This document shows, piece by piece, positions 50,534 to 59,450 of a DNA stretch of 64,000 nucleotides. How positions within the stretch are numbered: position 1 is the first letter of the stretch; each line of letters starts with the position of its first letter. Both the position numbers and the translations under genes were made by a program. Source of the stretch: Streptomyces sp. NBC_01341 (GTDB lineage: Bacteria; Actinomycetota; Actinomycetes; Streptomycetales; Streptomycetaceae). The notes beneath the pieces were generated by a model. It saw nothing but the letters and a program-made list of their open reading frames with translations. It was not told where the DNA came from and did not search any database. The stretch spans positions 4,650,001 through 4,714,000 of the forward strand of contig NZ_CP108364.1 in NCBI RefSeq assembly GCF_035946055.1, in the 5' to 3' direction.

Positions 50534-51636
50534 GCGTGCCGCTCCTCGTCGTGGTGGGGGGTGAGGGTGACGGACGTGCCCTCACGCGCGGAGCGCCGCG
50601 CGGCCTCGAGGACCTCCAGCGTGGCCGCGGCCTGCAGCGCCGTCACGGGGTTCTCGCCCTCGCCGCGCAGGGCGGCGGTGACCGCGGCGTAGTACGCGGG
50701 ATAGTCGCCCGGCAGGGTGGGGACGGGATCGCCGCCACCGGTCAGCGGGGACTCGCCCGAACCGATCCGGCCCCACAGCTCCGCCGGCTCCTCGCCCCAC
50801 GGCGCTCCCGCCCGCGGACGCTGACCCTCGCGCAGGGCCGCCTCCTGCGGGTCCAGGCCGTACTTCACGTAACCCGTCTTCGAGCCGAGCACCCGGAAGC
50901 GCGGGCCGAGCTGGGCGGTGGTGGCGGCGGCGTACAGGTGCGAGCGGACACCGTTCGCGTGGGTGATCGCGATGAAGGTGTCGTCGTCGGCGGCCGCACC
51001 CGGGCGGCGCACATCGGACTCCGCGTACACCTGGACCGCGGGCCCGAACAGCGTCAGCGCCTGGTCGGCGATGTGGCTGCCCAGGTCGTAGAGCAGTCCG
51101 CCGATCTCCTCCGGATCGCCCGACTCGCGCCAGCCGCCCTTCAGCTGCGGACGCCACCGCTCGAAACGGGACTCGAAGCGCTGGACCTCGCCGAGCTCGC
51201 CGTCCCTGATCAGTCCGGCCAGCGTGAGGAAGTCGTTGTCCCAGCGGCGGTTCTGGAAGACCGAGAGCAGGAGGCCCCGCTCCGCGGCGAGCTCGGCCAG
51301 CTCACGGGCCTCGGCGGCGGTGCCGGCGATCGGCTTGTCCACGACCACCGGCAGACCCGCCTCCAGCGCCGCCCGCGCGAGCGGCACGTGGGTCCTGTTC
51401 GGCGACGCGATCACGATCAGGTCCAGCTCGTCCGCGCGCGGCCACAGCTCGTCGGGCGAGGCCGCGAGGCGCACGTCGGGGAACTCGGCGCGGGCCTGGG
51501 CCCGCCGTTCCTCGCTGGAGGTGACGACCGTGTCGAGGACGAGGCCCTCGGTCGCGGAGACCAGCGGGGCGTGGAAGACGGAACCCGCCAGGCCGTAGCC
51601 GACGAGCCCGACGCGGAGAGGAACGTGGGCAGTCAT
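50530..51636 (-). CDS. Gfo/Idh/MocA-family oxidoreductase
   Basis: A 368-residue protein from ATG 51636 (GAGAGGAACG upstream). Rossmann motif VGLVGYGLAGSVFHAP at the N-terminus, EKP-like VDKPIAG motif with the usual Lys, then the C-terminal beta-sheet domain with the LLYDLGSHIADQAL motif (the H-x-x-D-type His). NAD(P)-dependent sugar or inositol oxidation is the family role. It is divergent from the ROK regulator, which probably represses it; overlaps the UPF0303 gene. Confidence 0.92.
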   Translation of the reverse strand: MTAHVPLRVGLVGYGLAGSVFHAPLVSATEGLVLDTVVTSSEERRAQARAEFPDVRLAASPDELWPRADELDLIVIASPNRTHVPLARAALEAGLPVVVDKPIAGTAAEARELAELAAERGLLLSVFQNRRWDNDFLTLAGLIRDGELGEVQRFESRFERWRPQLKGGWRESGDPEEIGGLLYDLGSHIADQALTLFGPAVQVYAESDVRRPGAAADDDTFIAITHANGVRSHLYAAATTAQLGPRFRVLGSKTGYVKYGLDPQEAALREGQRPRAGAPWGEEPAELWGRIGSGESPLTGGGDPVPTLPGDYPAYYAAVTAALRGEGENPVTALQAAATLEVLEAARRSAREGTSVTLTPHHDEERHA

Positions 51637-51649
51637 GCGAACCACTTAA

Positions 51650-51662
51650 GCAACGCTGTTGC
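51650..51662. promoter_or_regulatory. GCAAC-3-GTTGC palindrome in the ROK/Gfo-Idh intergenic region
   Basis: Lies between divergent starts, 14 bp from the Gfo/Idh ATG and 31 bp from the ROK GTG. A plausible operator for the ROK regulator. Confidence 0.5.
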
Positions 51663-51692
51663 CAAAGTGCAAGCGATGGGGACAATGGTGCG

Positions 51693-52823
51693 GTGAACAG
51701 GAGCAGCAGCAGGAGCGGCGGGGCGAACCTGCCGGCCCTGCGCCACCACAACGCCTCGCTCGTGCTCGACCTGCTGCGCACGGCCGGTGAGCAGGGCATC
51801 AGCAGGCTGGAGCTCGCCGAGCGCACCGGCCTCACCCCGCAGGCCGTCAGCAAGATCACCGCCAGGCTGCGGGCGGAGGGCCTCGCCGCGGAAGCCGGCC
51901 GCCTCGCCTCCACCGGCGGCAAGCCCCGCACCGTGCTGCGGCTCGTCCCCGACGCCGGATACGCGGTCGGACTCCACCTGGACCGCGACGAACTCACCGC
52001 CGTCCTGGCCGACCTCGCCGGCACGGCGGTCGCGACCCGCACCTTCCCGCTCGACCTCGGAGCCCCCGCACCCGAGGTCCTGGCGACGGCGGCCCACGCG
52101 GTGCAGACGGTACGTGCGGACGTCCCCCGGGCCGAGGACCGCCGCGTCTTCGGCGTGGGCGCGGCGCTCCCCGGTCCGCTCGACCACCGCGAGGGCGTGC
52201 TGCACCGGGTCACGGGCTTCCCCCGGTGGGACGGGTACCCGCTGCGCGACGCCCTCGCCGAGCACACGGGACTGCCCGTCGTCGTCGACAAGGACACCAA
52301 CGCCGCCGCGCTCGGCCTCGCCCTGCGCGAACCCGCCGACGCCGACTTCGTCTATCTCCACCTGGGCACCGGTCTCGGCGCCGGGCTCGTCCTCGGCGGG
52401 ACCGTGCACCGCGGGGCGCGCACCGGCGCGGGCGAGTTCGGCCACCAGACCCTTCAGCTGGACGGCCCTCCGTGCGACTGCGGCGGGCGCGGCTGCATCG
52501 AAGCCCTCTGCCTCGCCGCCGCCGCCCGCGGGGACGTCGCCGAAGCGGCCCGGGTCCTCGGCGCGGGAGCCGCCAACCTCGTCGGACTGCTCGACATCGA
52601 CCGGGTCGTCCTCGGCGGCCGTACGGTCGCCGCCGACGAGGACGCCTACGTGAACGGGGTCCGCGCGGTCATCGAGGAGCGCGCCCGGCGCGAGGGCACG
52701 GGCACCGCCGTACCCGTCACCGTGGCCGGCGGCGGTGACCGCCCGGTCGCCGAGGGAGCGGCGCACCTGGTCCTCGCCCCGCTCTTCGGCCGGGCAGGGG
52801 AGGACGGCGGCGCGCCCGCCTGA
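51693..52823 (+). CDS. ROK-family transcriptional regulator
   Basis: A 376-residue protein from GTG 51693. The N-terminal winged helix (LPALRHHNASLVLDLLRTAGEQGISRLELAERTGLTPQAVSKITARL) is followed by the ROK sugar-kinase-like domain: GVGAALPGPLD, VVVDKDTNAAALG, the DxGxG-like LGTGLGAGLVLGG and the zinc site GHQTLQLDGPPCDCGGRGCIEALC. Such proteins repress sugar-catabolic genes; the divergent Gfo/Idh-UPF0303 operon is the likely target. The ligand is unknown. Confidence 0.93.
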   Translation: MNRSSSRSGGANLPALRHHNASLVLDLLRTAGEQGISRLELAERTGLTPQAVSKITARLRAEGLAAEAGRLASTGGKPRTVLRLVPDAGYAVGLHLDRDELTAVLADLAGTAVATRTFPLDLGAPAPEVLATAAHAVQTVRADVPRAEDRRVFGVGAALPGPLDHREGVLHRVTGFPRWDGYPLRDALAEHTGLPVVVDKDTNAAALGLALREPADADFVYLHLGTGLGAGLVLGGTVHRGARTGAGEFGHQTLQLDGPPCDCGGRGCIEALCLAAAARGDVAEAARVLGAGAANLVGLLDIDRVVLGGRTVAADEDAYVNGVRAVIEERARREGTGTAVPVTVAGGGDRPVAEGAAHLVLAPLFGRAGEDGGAPA

Positions 52824-53063
52824 CCCGACGCGGAGCGCGATCCGGGGCCGGCGGCGAGGGCTCGCACCGCCGGTCGAGCGGACTTCGACGCCCGAACGGG
52901 CGGTGTACGCCGCCCGCGGGTGGCTCCCCCCGCAGGCGCGTGGCAGCGTCGGGCACTGACACGCGGGCGACGGTCCCGGCGTCCGGCCGCGCACGGCAGC
53001 GCCACCGCCACGGCCGGTGGCCTCCGCCCCCGACCGTTCGCGAGCAGCAAAGGGTGACCCCCT

Positions 53064-53933
53064 ATGCCCACCAGACCACCCGCACGACCGCGCGACGGCC
53101 GAGCCCTCGCCCGGCTCGGACTGGCCGCGGGCCTCGTCGTCCCGGCCGGCCTCCTCGGCGTACCGGCCGCCATCGCCATCCCGGTCACGGCTCCCGCCGC
53201 GACCGGCGCCGTGGTCACGGGGCCGGAGCTGCCCGGGTGCGGCGACCCGGCCGCCGACGACTTCCCCATCGAGACCCGTATCCACGGCGGCCCCGACACC
53301 TACGCCTCCGGCGGCGGATACGGGACCTGGTACCTCGACCTGACCAACACCACGGCCGAGGCGTGCCACTCCATCCACCCCGTCCTGGTGCTCACCGACG
53401 AGGACCGGAAGCTGGCGGCCGAACAGATCCAGCTGGAGTTCACCGAGCGCGCCCACCCCGACGACGAACACCGGGTGAACTGGGAGTCCACCGAACGCGA
53501 CGAGCAGATCGGCGTCTTCGGCAGCGGGGAGCAGGGCGACGACTTCCCCGGCTTCACCGTCCCGGCGAAGAAGACGGTCACCGTCGAAGTGCGGATGGCC
53601 TTCACCTCCGACACCCTGCCGGGCAAGGTCACCGCCCACGCGGCCATCGTCCAGCGGCGCACCGCCCAGGACGACCCGGGAGCCGGGGGCGAGCCGGCCG
53701 ACGGGGAGTGGGTGGGGGAGTCGGCGGCGTACACCTTCGCCATCGTCGACAGCGGTACCGAGGCACCCGCGGACACCCAGGGCATGCGCGACGGGACGGG
53801 CGACGCGCAGCCCGAACTCGCCCGCACCGGACGGACGTCCGTGCTCCCGGCCGGTCTCGCCGCCGGGGCGCTCGTCCTCGCGGGAGGCGCCGCCATGATC
53901 CTCGCGCGACGGCTCCGGGCGGTCCGCCGGTGA
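53064..53933 (+). CDS. LAxTG-anchored cell-surface protein
   Basis: A 289-residue exported protein from ATG 53064 (AAGGG upstream). Signal peptide: RARLGLAAGLVVPAGLLGVPAAIAIP. The mature part (about 45-240) is beta-rich with YLDLTNTTAEACHS and FTVPAKKTVTVEVRMAF, no known domain. The C-terminus has the class-E sortase motif LARTG, a hydrophobic helix (VLPAGLAAGALVLAGGAAMIL) and a basic tail (RRLRAVRR), so it is covalently bound to the wall peptidoglycan. Substrate role unknown. A sortase-like gene is nearby, though of another class. Confidence 0.85.
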   Translation: MPTRPPARPRDGRALARLGLAAGLVVPAGLLGVPAAIAIPVTAPAATGAVVTGPELPGCGDPAADDFPIETRIHGGPDTYASGGGYGTWYLDLTNTTAEACHSIHPVLVLTDEDRKLAAEQIQLEFTERAHPDDEHRVNWESTERDEQIGVFGSGEQGDDFPGFTVPAKKTVTVEVRMAFTSDTLPGKVTAHAAIVQRRTAQDDPGAGGEPADGEWVGESAAYTFAIVDSGTEAPADTQGMRDGTGDAQPELARTGRTSVLPAGLAAGALVLAGGAAMILARRLRAVRR

Positions 53934-54075
53934 TCCGTACCGGGGGTCCCCCCTGATCAAACAGTTCCTTCCGGCGGAGCGGGCAGCCTAAAATCGGGGC
54001 GTCGGCGCTGCACAGCGCGGTGCCGCCGGCGTCCAGCACCCCGAGCGCACAGCGCCTACGGCAGGAGCCCGTCAC

Positions 54076-54870
54076 ATGGCAGAGCGCAAGCCGATCGAAT
54101 CCTGGCTGACCGACATGGACGGTGTCCTCATCCACGAGGGCACACCGATCCCCGGCGCCGACGCCTTCATCAAGCGGCTGCGGGACTCCGGTCTGCCGTT
54201 CCTCGTCCTCACGAACAACTCCATCTACACCGCGCGCGACCTGCACGCCCGCCTCAAGCGCATGGGCCTGGACGTGCCCGTGGAGAACATCTGGACCTCC
54301 GCCCTGGCGACCGCCCAGTTCCTGGACGACCAGCGGCCGCGCGGCACGGCGTACGTCATCGGCGAGGCCGGGCTCACCACCGCGCTGCACGACATCGGCT
54401 ACGTCCTCACCGACCACGAACCCGACTACGTCGTCCTCGGCGAGACCCGCAACTACAGCTTCGAGGCGCTCACCAAGGCGATCCGGCTGATCAACGACGG
54501 CGCCCGCTTCATCTGCACCAACCCGGACGAGACCGGCCCGTCCGCCGAGGGCCCGCTCCCCGCGACCGGCTCGGTCGCCGCGCTGATCACCAAGGCCACG
54601 GGCAAGGCACCGTACTTCGCGGGCAAGCCCAACCCGCTGATGATGAGGACCGGCCTCAACGCCATCGGCGCGCACTCCGAGACCTCGGCCATGATCGGCG
54701 ACCGGATGGACACCGACGTGCTCGCCGGTCTGGAGGCAGGGATGAAGACCTTCCTGGTCCTCACCGGTCTCACCACCATGGCGGACGTCGACCGCTATCC
54801 CTTCCGGCCGTCCACGGTCGTCGACTCGATCGCCGACCTGGTCGACCTGGTGGACCTCCCGCTGCCGTAA
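54076..54870 (+). CDS. HAD-IIA (NagD-like) phosphatase
   Basis: A 264-residue HAD hydrolase: TDMDGVLIHEG (nucleophile Asp in DMDGVL), LTNNSIYT (motif II), KPNPLMM (motif III Lys) and IGDRMDTDV (motif IV). The C2-type cap lies between motifs II and III. Family members dephosphorylate sugar phosphates, nucleotides or glycerol phosphate. A possible promoter TAAAAT lies at 53989-53994. A DLVDLVDLP triplet repeat is at the C-terminus. Single gene. Confidence 0.92.
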   Translation: MAERKPIESWLTDMDGVLIHEGTPIPGADAFIKRLRDSGLPFLVLTNNSIYTARDLHARLKRMGLDVPVENIWTSALATAQFLDDQRPRGTAYVIGEAGLTTALHDIGYVLTDHEPDYVVLGETRNYSFEALTKAIRLINDGARFICTNPDETGPSAEGPLPATGSVAALITKATGKAPYFAGKPNPLMMRTGLNAIGAHSETSAMIGDRMDTDVLAGLEAGMKTFLVLTGLTTMADVDRYPFRPSTVVDSIADLVDLVDLPLP

Positions 54871-54936
54871 CCCGACCGGCCGACTGCGGATGCGGGATGC
54901 CGCCCCACGCGTGAACCTTCTCTCAGGAGGTTTACG

Positions 54937-55497
54937 ATGCGTTCACTGTCCATCACATTCTGTGCCGCAGTCGCGGCCGCGACGATAGCCCTTCCCGCGT
55001 CCGCCGCCCAGGCCCAGTCGAAAGCCGACGACTCCAGGGACGAAAAGCGCTCAGGAACGGTCTCCGTCAACCCGTCCCGCGTCTCCCCGGGCGGGGAGGT
55101 GGAGCTCTGGGTCGACGTCTGCGGCAAGGGCAGGTCGGCCCGGGGCAACTCCGAGGCGTTCGCCTCCGAGGCGCACTTCGCCCCGGCCGGCGGGAAGGGC
55201 CTCTCCGCGACGGCCCGGATCCGCTCCGACGCGGCACCCGACGACTACGAGATCTGGGTGACCTGCAAGGACGGCCACGGCAAGGCCACCGGCACGGTCA
55301 CCGTCGTGCACCACGGCCGCCCGTCGCCCGTCGCCCCCGTCCGGGCCGGCGGCGGAGGAACCGCCGCACTCGCCGAGAAGGCCGCCTCCGAGGGCCCCGG
55401 CACCCGGCACGCGGTGATCGGCCTCGGGCTCGGCGCCGTCGCCGCCGTGGCCGTCGCGTTCCGCAGCACGCGCCGCCGCCGCCCGGCCCAGCACTGA
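54937..55497 (+). CDS. secreted protein with C-terminal membrane anchor, sortase partner
   Basis: A 186-residue protein from ATG 54937 (AGGAGG upstream). The signal peptide (SITFCAAVAAATIALPASAAQA) is followed by an Ig-like beta domain (TVSVNPSRVSPGGEVELWVDVCGKG, DDYEIWVTCKDGHGKATGTVTVVH) with two cysteines likely in a disulfide. The C-terminus is a hydrophobic helix (HAVIGLGLGAVAAVAVAF) and basic tail (RSTRRRRPAQH), but no LPxTG/LAxTG motif is visible before it. It is one base from the sortase gene (TGA-C-ATG), so co-expressed and perhaps membrane-anchored or sorted non-canonically. Confidence 0.8.
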   Translation: MRSLSITFCAAVAAATIALPASAAQAQSKADDSRDEKRSGTVSVNPSRVSPGGEVELWVDVCGKGRSARGNSEAFASEAHFAPAGGKGLSATARIRSDAAPDDYEIWVTCKDGHGKATGTVTVVHHGRPSPVAPVRAGGGGTAALAEKAASEGPGTRHAVIGLGLGAVAAVAVAFRSTRRRRPAQH

Positions 55498-55498
55498 C

Positions 55499-56188
55499 AT
55501 GACCACCACGGAACGTCCCGCCGGAACCGGGCGCCTGCTCACCGGTGTCGCCTGGGCCGTACTCCTGCTGGGACTGTGGCTGTGGGGCCGCGCGGCCACC
55601 GCCGGGAACTCGGCCCCCACGACGGGAGACGTCGCCGCGGTCGGACGCCCCCTGGGCGTCCCGCTGCCCCCCGCCCACGACCCCCTCGACGGGGCCGCGC
55701 CGCAACGGGTCGAGATCGCCTCCATCGGGATCGACGCGGGCATCGTGCGGCGCGGGCTGGACGGCGAAGGCGCGATCGAGCCACCGCCGTACGCGACGCC
55801 GAAGGACGTCGGCTGGTACGCCGACGGCACCGAACCCGGCACCGAGGGCGCCGCGATCTTCGTGGGCCACGTGGACACCGAGACGAAGCCCGCCGTCTTC
55901 TACGGACTCAGCGCGGTCCGGCCCGGCGAGAAGGTCCGGGTGAGCCGGTCCGACGGCAAGGTCGCCGAATTCACCGTCGACGACGTCCAGGTCTTCACCC
56001 GGGAGCGCTTCGACGCGCAGAAGGCGTACGGACCGCGCGAGGACGGGCGGGCCGAGCTGCGCCTGATCACCTGCGGCGGAACGTACGACCGCGAGGCCCA
56101 CGCGTACACGGCCAACGTCGTCGTCTCCGCCTACCTGACGGACGAGAAGAGCACGGGCGGGAAGAGCGGCCGGAAGAGCCACGCCTGA
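55499..56188 (+). CDS. class F sortase-like protein
   Basis: A 229-residue protein: N-terminal membrane anchor (LLTGVAWAVLLLGLWLWG), then a sortase beta-barrel. The conserved His lies in FVGHVDTE and the nucleophilic Cys in ITCGGTYD, so both key residues are present. The catalytic Arg normally found just before the last strand is not obvious (AYTANVV); an Arg lies 6 residues after the Cys. Length and anchor match class F sortases of Streptomyces. Its neighbour upstream is the probable substrate or partner. Confidence 0.82.
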   Translation: MTTTERPAGTGRLLTGVAWAVLLLGLWLWGRAATAGNSAPTTGDVAAVGRPLGVPLPPAHDPLDGAAPQRVEIASIGIDAGIVRRGLDGEGAIEPPPYATPKDVGWYADGTEPGTEGAAIFVGHVDTETKPAVFYGLSAVRPGEKVRVSRSDGKVAEFTVDDVQVFTRERFDAQKAYGPREDGRAELRLITCGGTYDREAHAYTANVVVSAYLTDEKSTGGKSGRKSHA

Positions 56189-56476
56189 GACGTCCGGTCT
56201 CCGGAAGTGCGGAGACAACCTGGCCCGGCCGGCGCCCGCTCCCCCTCGGAGCGCCGACCGGGCCGGTCCTCCACCACGCCGTCCGGTCGCGGGAGTGACA
56301 CGGACGCTGCGTGGGAGGTCGGGCCGCTCGTACCGACACGTCACTCTAGGCCGACCCCTCCGCGAGGCCCAGTGATTATCTGGCAGGTTGTCCGGATCCG
56401 GGCGGGAGCGTCCGGCGGCCGGACCGCTGTGCTTGGATGGAACCGACGGTCAGTGCATCAGCACAAGGGGGAGTGG

Positions 56477-57490
56477 ATGTACGGCAGTTGCACCCGGCTG
56501 CGGGCGAGTGGCGCAACCGGGACCGTGGCCCTCCTGCTGTTGGCCGGGTGTTCGTCGTCCGACGGCGGGGCCGGGAAGAACCCGGCAGCCACCGCCGATC
56601 AGCGGCCCCGGGGAGACGGCCCGTACTGGGTCAACCCCGAAGGGAGCGCCGCACGTCAGGCCGCCGCCTACGCCAAGGACGGCGAGCCCGGTGACGCCGA
56701 ACTGATCCGGAGGATCGCCGAACAGCCCGTGGCCGAGTGGCTCCGCCCGGACGACCCCCGGGGCGCGGCACAGGGCCTCACCGAGGCGGCCGAGCGGGCC
56801 GGCCGGGAAGCGGTGCTCGTCCTCTACAACATCCCGCACCGGGACTGCGGCCAGTTCTCGCAGGGCGGGGCCGCGGACGGCGACGCGTACCGCGCATGGC
56901 TGGACGGCGTCGCGCAGGGCATCGGCGACCGCCGGGCCACGGTGGTCCTGGAACCGGACGCCGTACTGCACCTGGTCGACGGCTGTACCCCGCGGAAGTA
57001 CCACGCGGAGCGCTACGGCCTGCTCAAGGGCGCGGTGGAGCGCCTGAAGCGACAACCCGGCACCACGGTGTACCTCGACGCGGGCAACGCCGGATGGCAG
57101 TCCCCCGACGCGCTGTTCGAACCGTTGCGGCGGGCCGGGATCGAGGCGGCGGACGGGTTCGCGGTGAACGTGTCCAACTTCCGCACGACGGCCGAGAGTA
57201 CGGACTTCGGCAAGCGGCTGTCGGCGAAGGTCGGCGGCAAGCCGTTCGTGATCGACACCAGCCGCAACGGCAACGGGCCGTACGAGGGAGGCGATCCGGC
57301 GGAGGCCTGGTGCAACCCGCCGGGCCGCGCCCTCGGAGAGCCGCCGACCACGGAGACGGGCGACGAACTGGTCGACGCCTACCTGTGGATCAAGCGGCCC
57401 GGCGAGTCGGACGGCGAGTGCCGGGGCGGCCCGAAGGCGGGCGACTGGTGGCCCGCGTACGCACGGGAACTGGCCCGGGCGAAGAAATAG
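56477..57490 (+). CDS. GH6-family glycoside hydrolase lipoprotein
   Basis: A 337-residue protein from ATG 56477 (GGGGGAG upstream). The N-terminal lipobox LLAGC (after VALLLLAGC) makes it a lipoprotein. GH6 signatures: VLVLYNIPHRDCGQFSQGG (the first active-site block), VVLEPDAVLH (acid Asp), YLDAGNAGW, FVIDTSRNGNG and the WCNPPGRALG loop. It cuts beta-1,4-glucans. In other Streptomyces a GH6 gene (cslZ) is close to the cslA-glxA operon that makes a tip glycan; this gene is about 3.7 kb from glxA here, separated by an ABC cassette. The name cslZ is not assured. Confidence 0.9.
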   Translation: MYGSCTRLRASGATGTVALLLLAGCSSSDGGAGKNPAATADQRPRGDGPYWVNPEGSAARQAAAYAKDGEPGDAELIRRIAEQPVAEWLRPDDPRGAAQGLTEAAERAGREAVLVLYNIPHRDCGQFSQGGAADGDAYRAWLDGVAQGIGDRRATVVLEPDAVLHLVDGCTPRKYHAERYGLLKGAVERLKRQPGTTVYLDAGNAGWQSPDALFEPLRRAGIEAADGFAVNVSNFRTTAESTDFGKRLSAKVGGKPFVIDTSRNGNGPYEGGDPAEAWCNPPGRALGEPPTTETGDELVDAYLWIKRPGESDGECRGGPKAGDWWPAYARELARAKK

Positions 57491-57691
57491 GCCCGCCGGC
57501 CGGGTGCCCCGTCGTGCGGGCCCTCGACCGGCAGGCCTGGTGGCTGTCCGGACAGTGCGTGGTGCGCCCGGGCGCAGGCCCGGTGGTGAGGCGGCTGCGC
57601 GGAGAGGCGGTGGTGCAGACCGTGATGGTGCCGGCGTACGCCACCTCGGAGTGGACCGGTGCGGGGGCGGTGGCCCGCGTGCTCATGCCGC

Positions 57692-58477
57692 CTACTTGGG
57701 GTCGCGGTCGAACTGCGCCTTCGACCAGCGGTACCCCAGGGCCGTGAGGCCCAGGCACCAGGCGACGGCGATCCACCCGTTGCCGCCGATCTCGGTACCG
57801 AGGAGGAGTCCGCGCAGGGTCTCGATCGCGGGCGTGAAGGGCTGGTACTCCGCGACCGGCTGGAACCAGCCGGGCATGGAGTCCAGCGGGACGAAGGCGC
57901 TGGAGATGAGAGGCAGCAGGATCAGCGGCATCGCGCTGTTGCCGGCGGCCTCCGCGTTAGGGCTGGCCATGCCCATCCCCACCGCGACCCAGGTGAGGGC
58001 CAGGGCGAACAGGGAGAGGAGCCCGAAGGCCGCGAGCCATTCCAGGGCGGTGGCGTCGGTGGATCTGAAGCCGATGGCCACACCGACGGCGCCGACGAGG
58101 ACCACGGCGGCGAGCGACTGGAGGACGCTGCCGACGACGTGTCCGATGATCACGGAGCCCCGGTGGATGGCCATGGTGCGGAAGCGGGCCATGAGGCCCT
58201 CGGCCATGTCGGTGCAGACGGACACCGCGGCCCCGACCACGGTGGAGCCGATGGTCATCAGCAGCAGGCCCGGGACGATGTACGCGATGTAGTCGTCCCG
58301 GCCGCCGCCCCCGATGCCCGCGCTCATCGTGTCGCCGAAGACGTACACGAAGAGCAGGAGCAGCATGACCGGGGTGAGCAGCAGGTTCAGGGTGAGGGAC
58401 GGGTAGCGCCGTACGTGCAGGAGGTTGCGGCGCAGCATGGTGGTCGAGTCGCGGACGGCGAGGGTGAGGCTGCTCAT
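57692..58477 (-). CDS. ABC-2 transporter permease (DrrB-like)
   Basis: A 261-residue membrane protein from ATG 58477. Six hydrophobic segments (LTLNLLLTPVMLLLLFVYVFG, YIVPGLLLMTIGSTVVGAAVSV, VLQSLAAVVLVGAVGVAIGF, GLLSLFALALTWVAVGMGM, LILLPLISSAFVPLDSMPGW, WIAVAWCLGLTALGYRW) and the ABC-2 motif AEGLMARFRTMAIHRG (the cytoplasmic coupling loop). It overlaps the upstream ATPase gene by 4 bp, making a DrrAB-type export pair. Substrate unknown. Confidence 0.93.
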   Translation of the reverse strand: MSSLTLAVRDSTTMLRRNLLHVRRYPSLTLNLLLTPVMLLLLFVYVFGDTMSAGIGGGGRDDYIAYIVPGLLLMTIGSTVVGAAVSVCTDMAEGLMARFRTMAIHRGSVIIGHVVGSVLQSLAAVVLVGAVGVAIGFRSTDATALEWLAAFGLLSLFALALTWVAVGMGMASPNAEAAGNSAMPLILLPLISSAFVPLDSMPGWFQPVAEYQPFTPAIETLRGLLLGTEIGGNGWIAVAWCLGLTALGYRWSKAQFDRDPK

Positions 58478-59436
58478 CGGGCGTTCTCCTTGGGCTGGTT
58501 GGGCTGTGTGGGGAGGGTGGGGGCGGTGAGGGCGAAGAAGACGTCGTCGAGGTCGGGGGTGTGGACGGTGAGTTCGTCGGCGTGGATGTGGTGGGTGTCG
58601 AGGAGGTCGAGGAGGGTGCGCAGGTCGCGTTGGCTGCCGTCGGAGGGGAGGGTGAGCCAGAGGGCTTCGTCGTCGTGTGTGGTGGGGGTGAGGGTGGTGG
58701 TGGCGGTGCGGTAGGCGGTGGGGTCGGTGAAGCGGAGCCGGATGTGGCCGCCGGGGACGAGGCGTTTGAGTTCGTCGGGGGTGCCTTCGGCGGCGATGGT
58801 GCCGTTGTGGAGTACGGCGATGCGGTCGGCGAGTTCGTCTGCTTCCTGGAGGTACTGGGTGGTGAGGAAGACGGTGACGCCGTCGGTGACGAGTCGGCGG
58901 ATGATCTGCCACATGGTGTGGCGGCTGCGGGGGTCGAGGCCGGTGGTGGGTTCGTCGAGGAAGATGACGCGGGGGCTGCCGACGAGGGTCATGGCGATGT
59001 CGAGGCGGCGTTTCATGCCGCCGGAGTAGGTGGAGGCGGGTTTCCTCGCCGCGTCCGTCAGGTCGAAGCGTTCGAGGAGTTCGGCGGCGACGCGGCGTCC
59101 CTCGGCCTTGGGCAGGTGGTGCAGGTCTGCCATGAGGAGCATGTTCTCCTCGCCGGTGATGAGTCCGTCGACGGCGGAGAACTGCCCGGTCACCCCGATC
59201 GCCGCACGGACCGCCTGCGGGTCGGAGGCCAGGTCGTGGCCCGCGACGCGCAGGTCGCCGGCATCGGCGGCGACGAGGGTGGAGAGGATCCTGACGGCTG
59301 TGGTCTTGCCGGCCCCGTTCGGGCCGAGGAGGGAGAAGACCGTCCCCTCGGGTACTGCCAGGTCGATGCCGTCCAGGACGGTCTTGTCGCCGTAGGACTT
59401 GCGAAGCCCGTTGGCGCTGATGGCCGGGTTCGTCAT
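58474..59436 (-). CDS. ABC transporter ATP-binding protein (DrrA-like)
   Basis: A 320-residue protein from ATG 59436. Walker A LLGPNGAGKTT, Q-loop VTGQFSAVDG, signature YSGGMKRRLDIAM, Walker B VIFLDEPTTGLD and the H-loop-like segment LTTQYLQEADEL (with Gln in place of His, typical of DrrA). The C-terminal extension contains DUF4162-type LLDLLDTHHIHADELTVHTPDLDDVFFALT. It energises the DrrB-like permease. It is 14 nt after the DUF4097 gene stop, so it belongs to the same operon. Confidence 0.93.
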   Translation of the reverse strand: MTNPAISANGLRKSYGDKTVLDGIDLAVPEGTVFSLLGPNGAGKTTAVRILSTLVAADAGDLRVAGHDLASDPQAVRAAIGVTGQFSAVDGLITGEENMLLMADLHHLPKAEGRRVAAELLERFDLTDAARKPASTYSGGMKRRLDIAMTLVGSPRVIFLDEPTTGLDPRSRHTMWQIIRRLVTDGVTVFLTTQYLQEADELADRIAVLHNGTIAAEGTPDELKRLVPGGHIRLRFTDPTAYRTATTTLTPTTHDDEALWLTLPSDGSQRDLRTLLDLLDTHHIHADELTVHTPDLDDVFFALTAPTLPTQPNQPKENAR

Positions 59437-59450
59437 GGGGAGAGCTCCTT

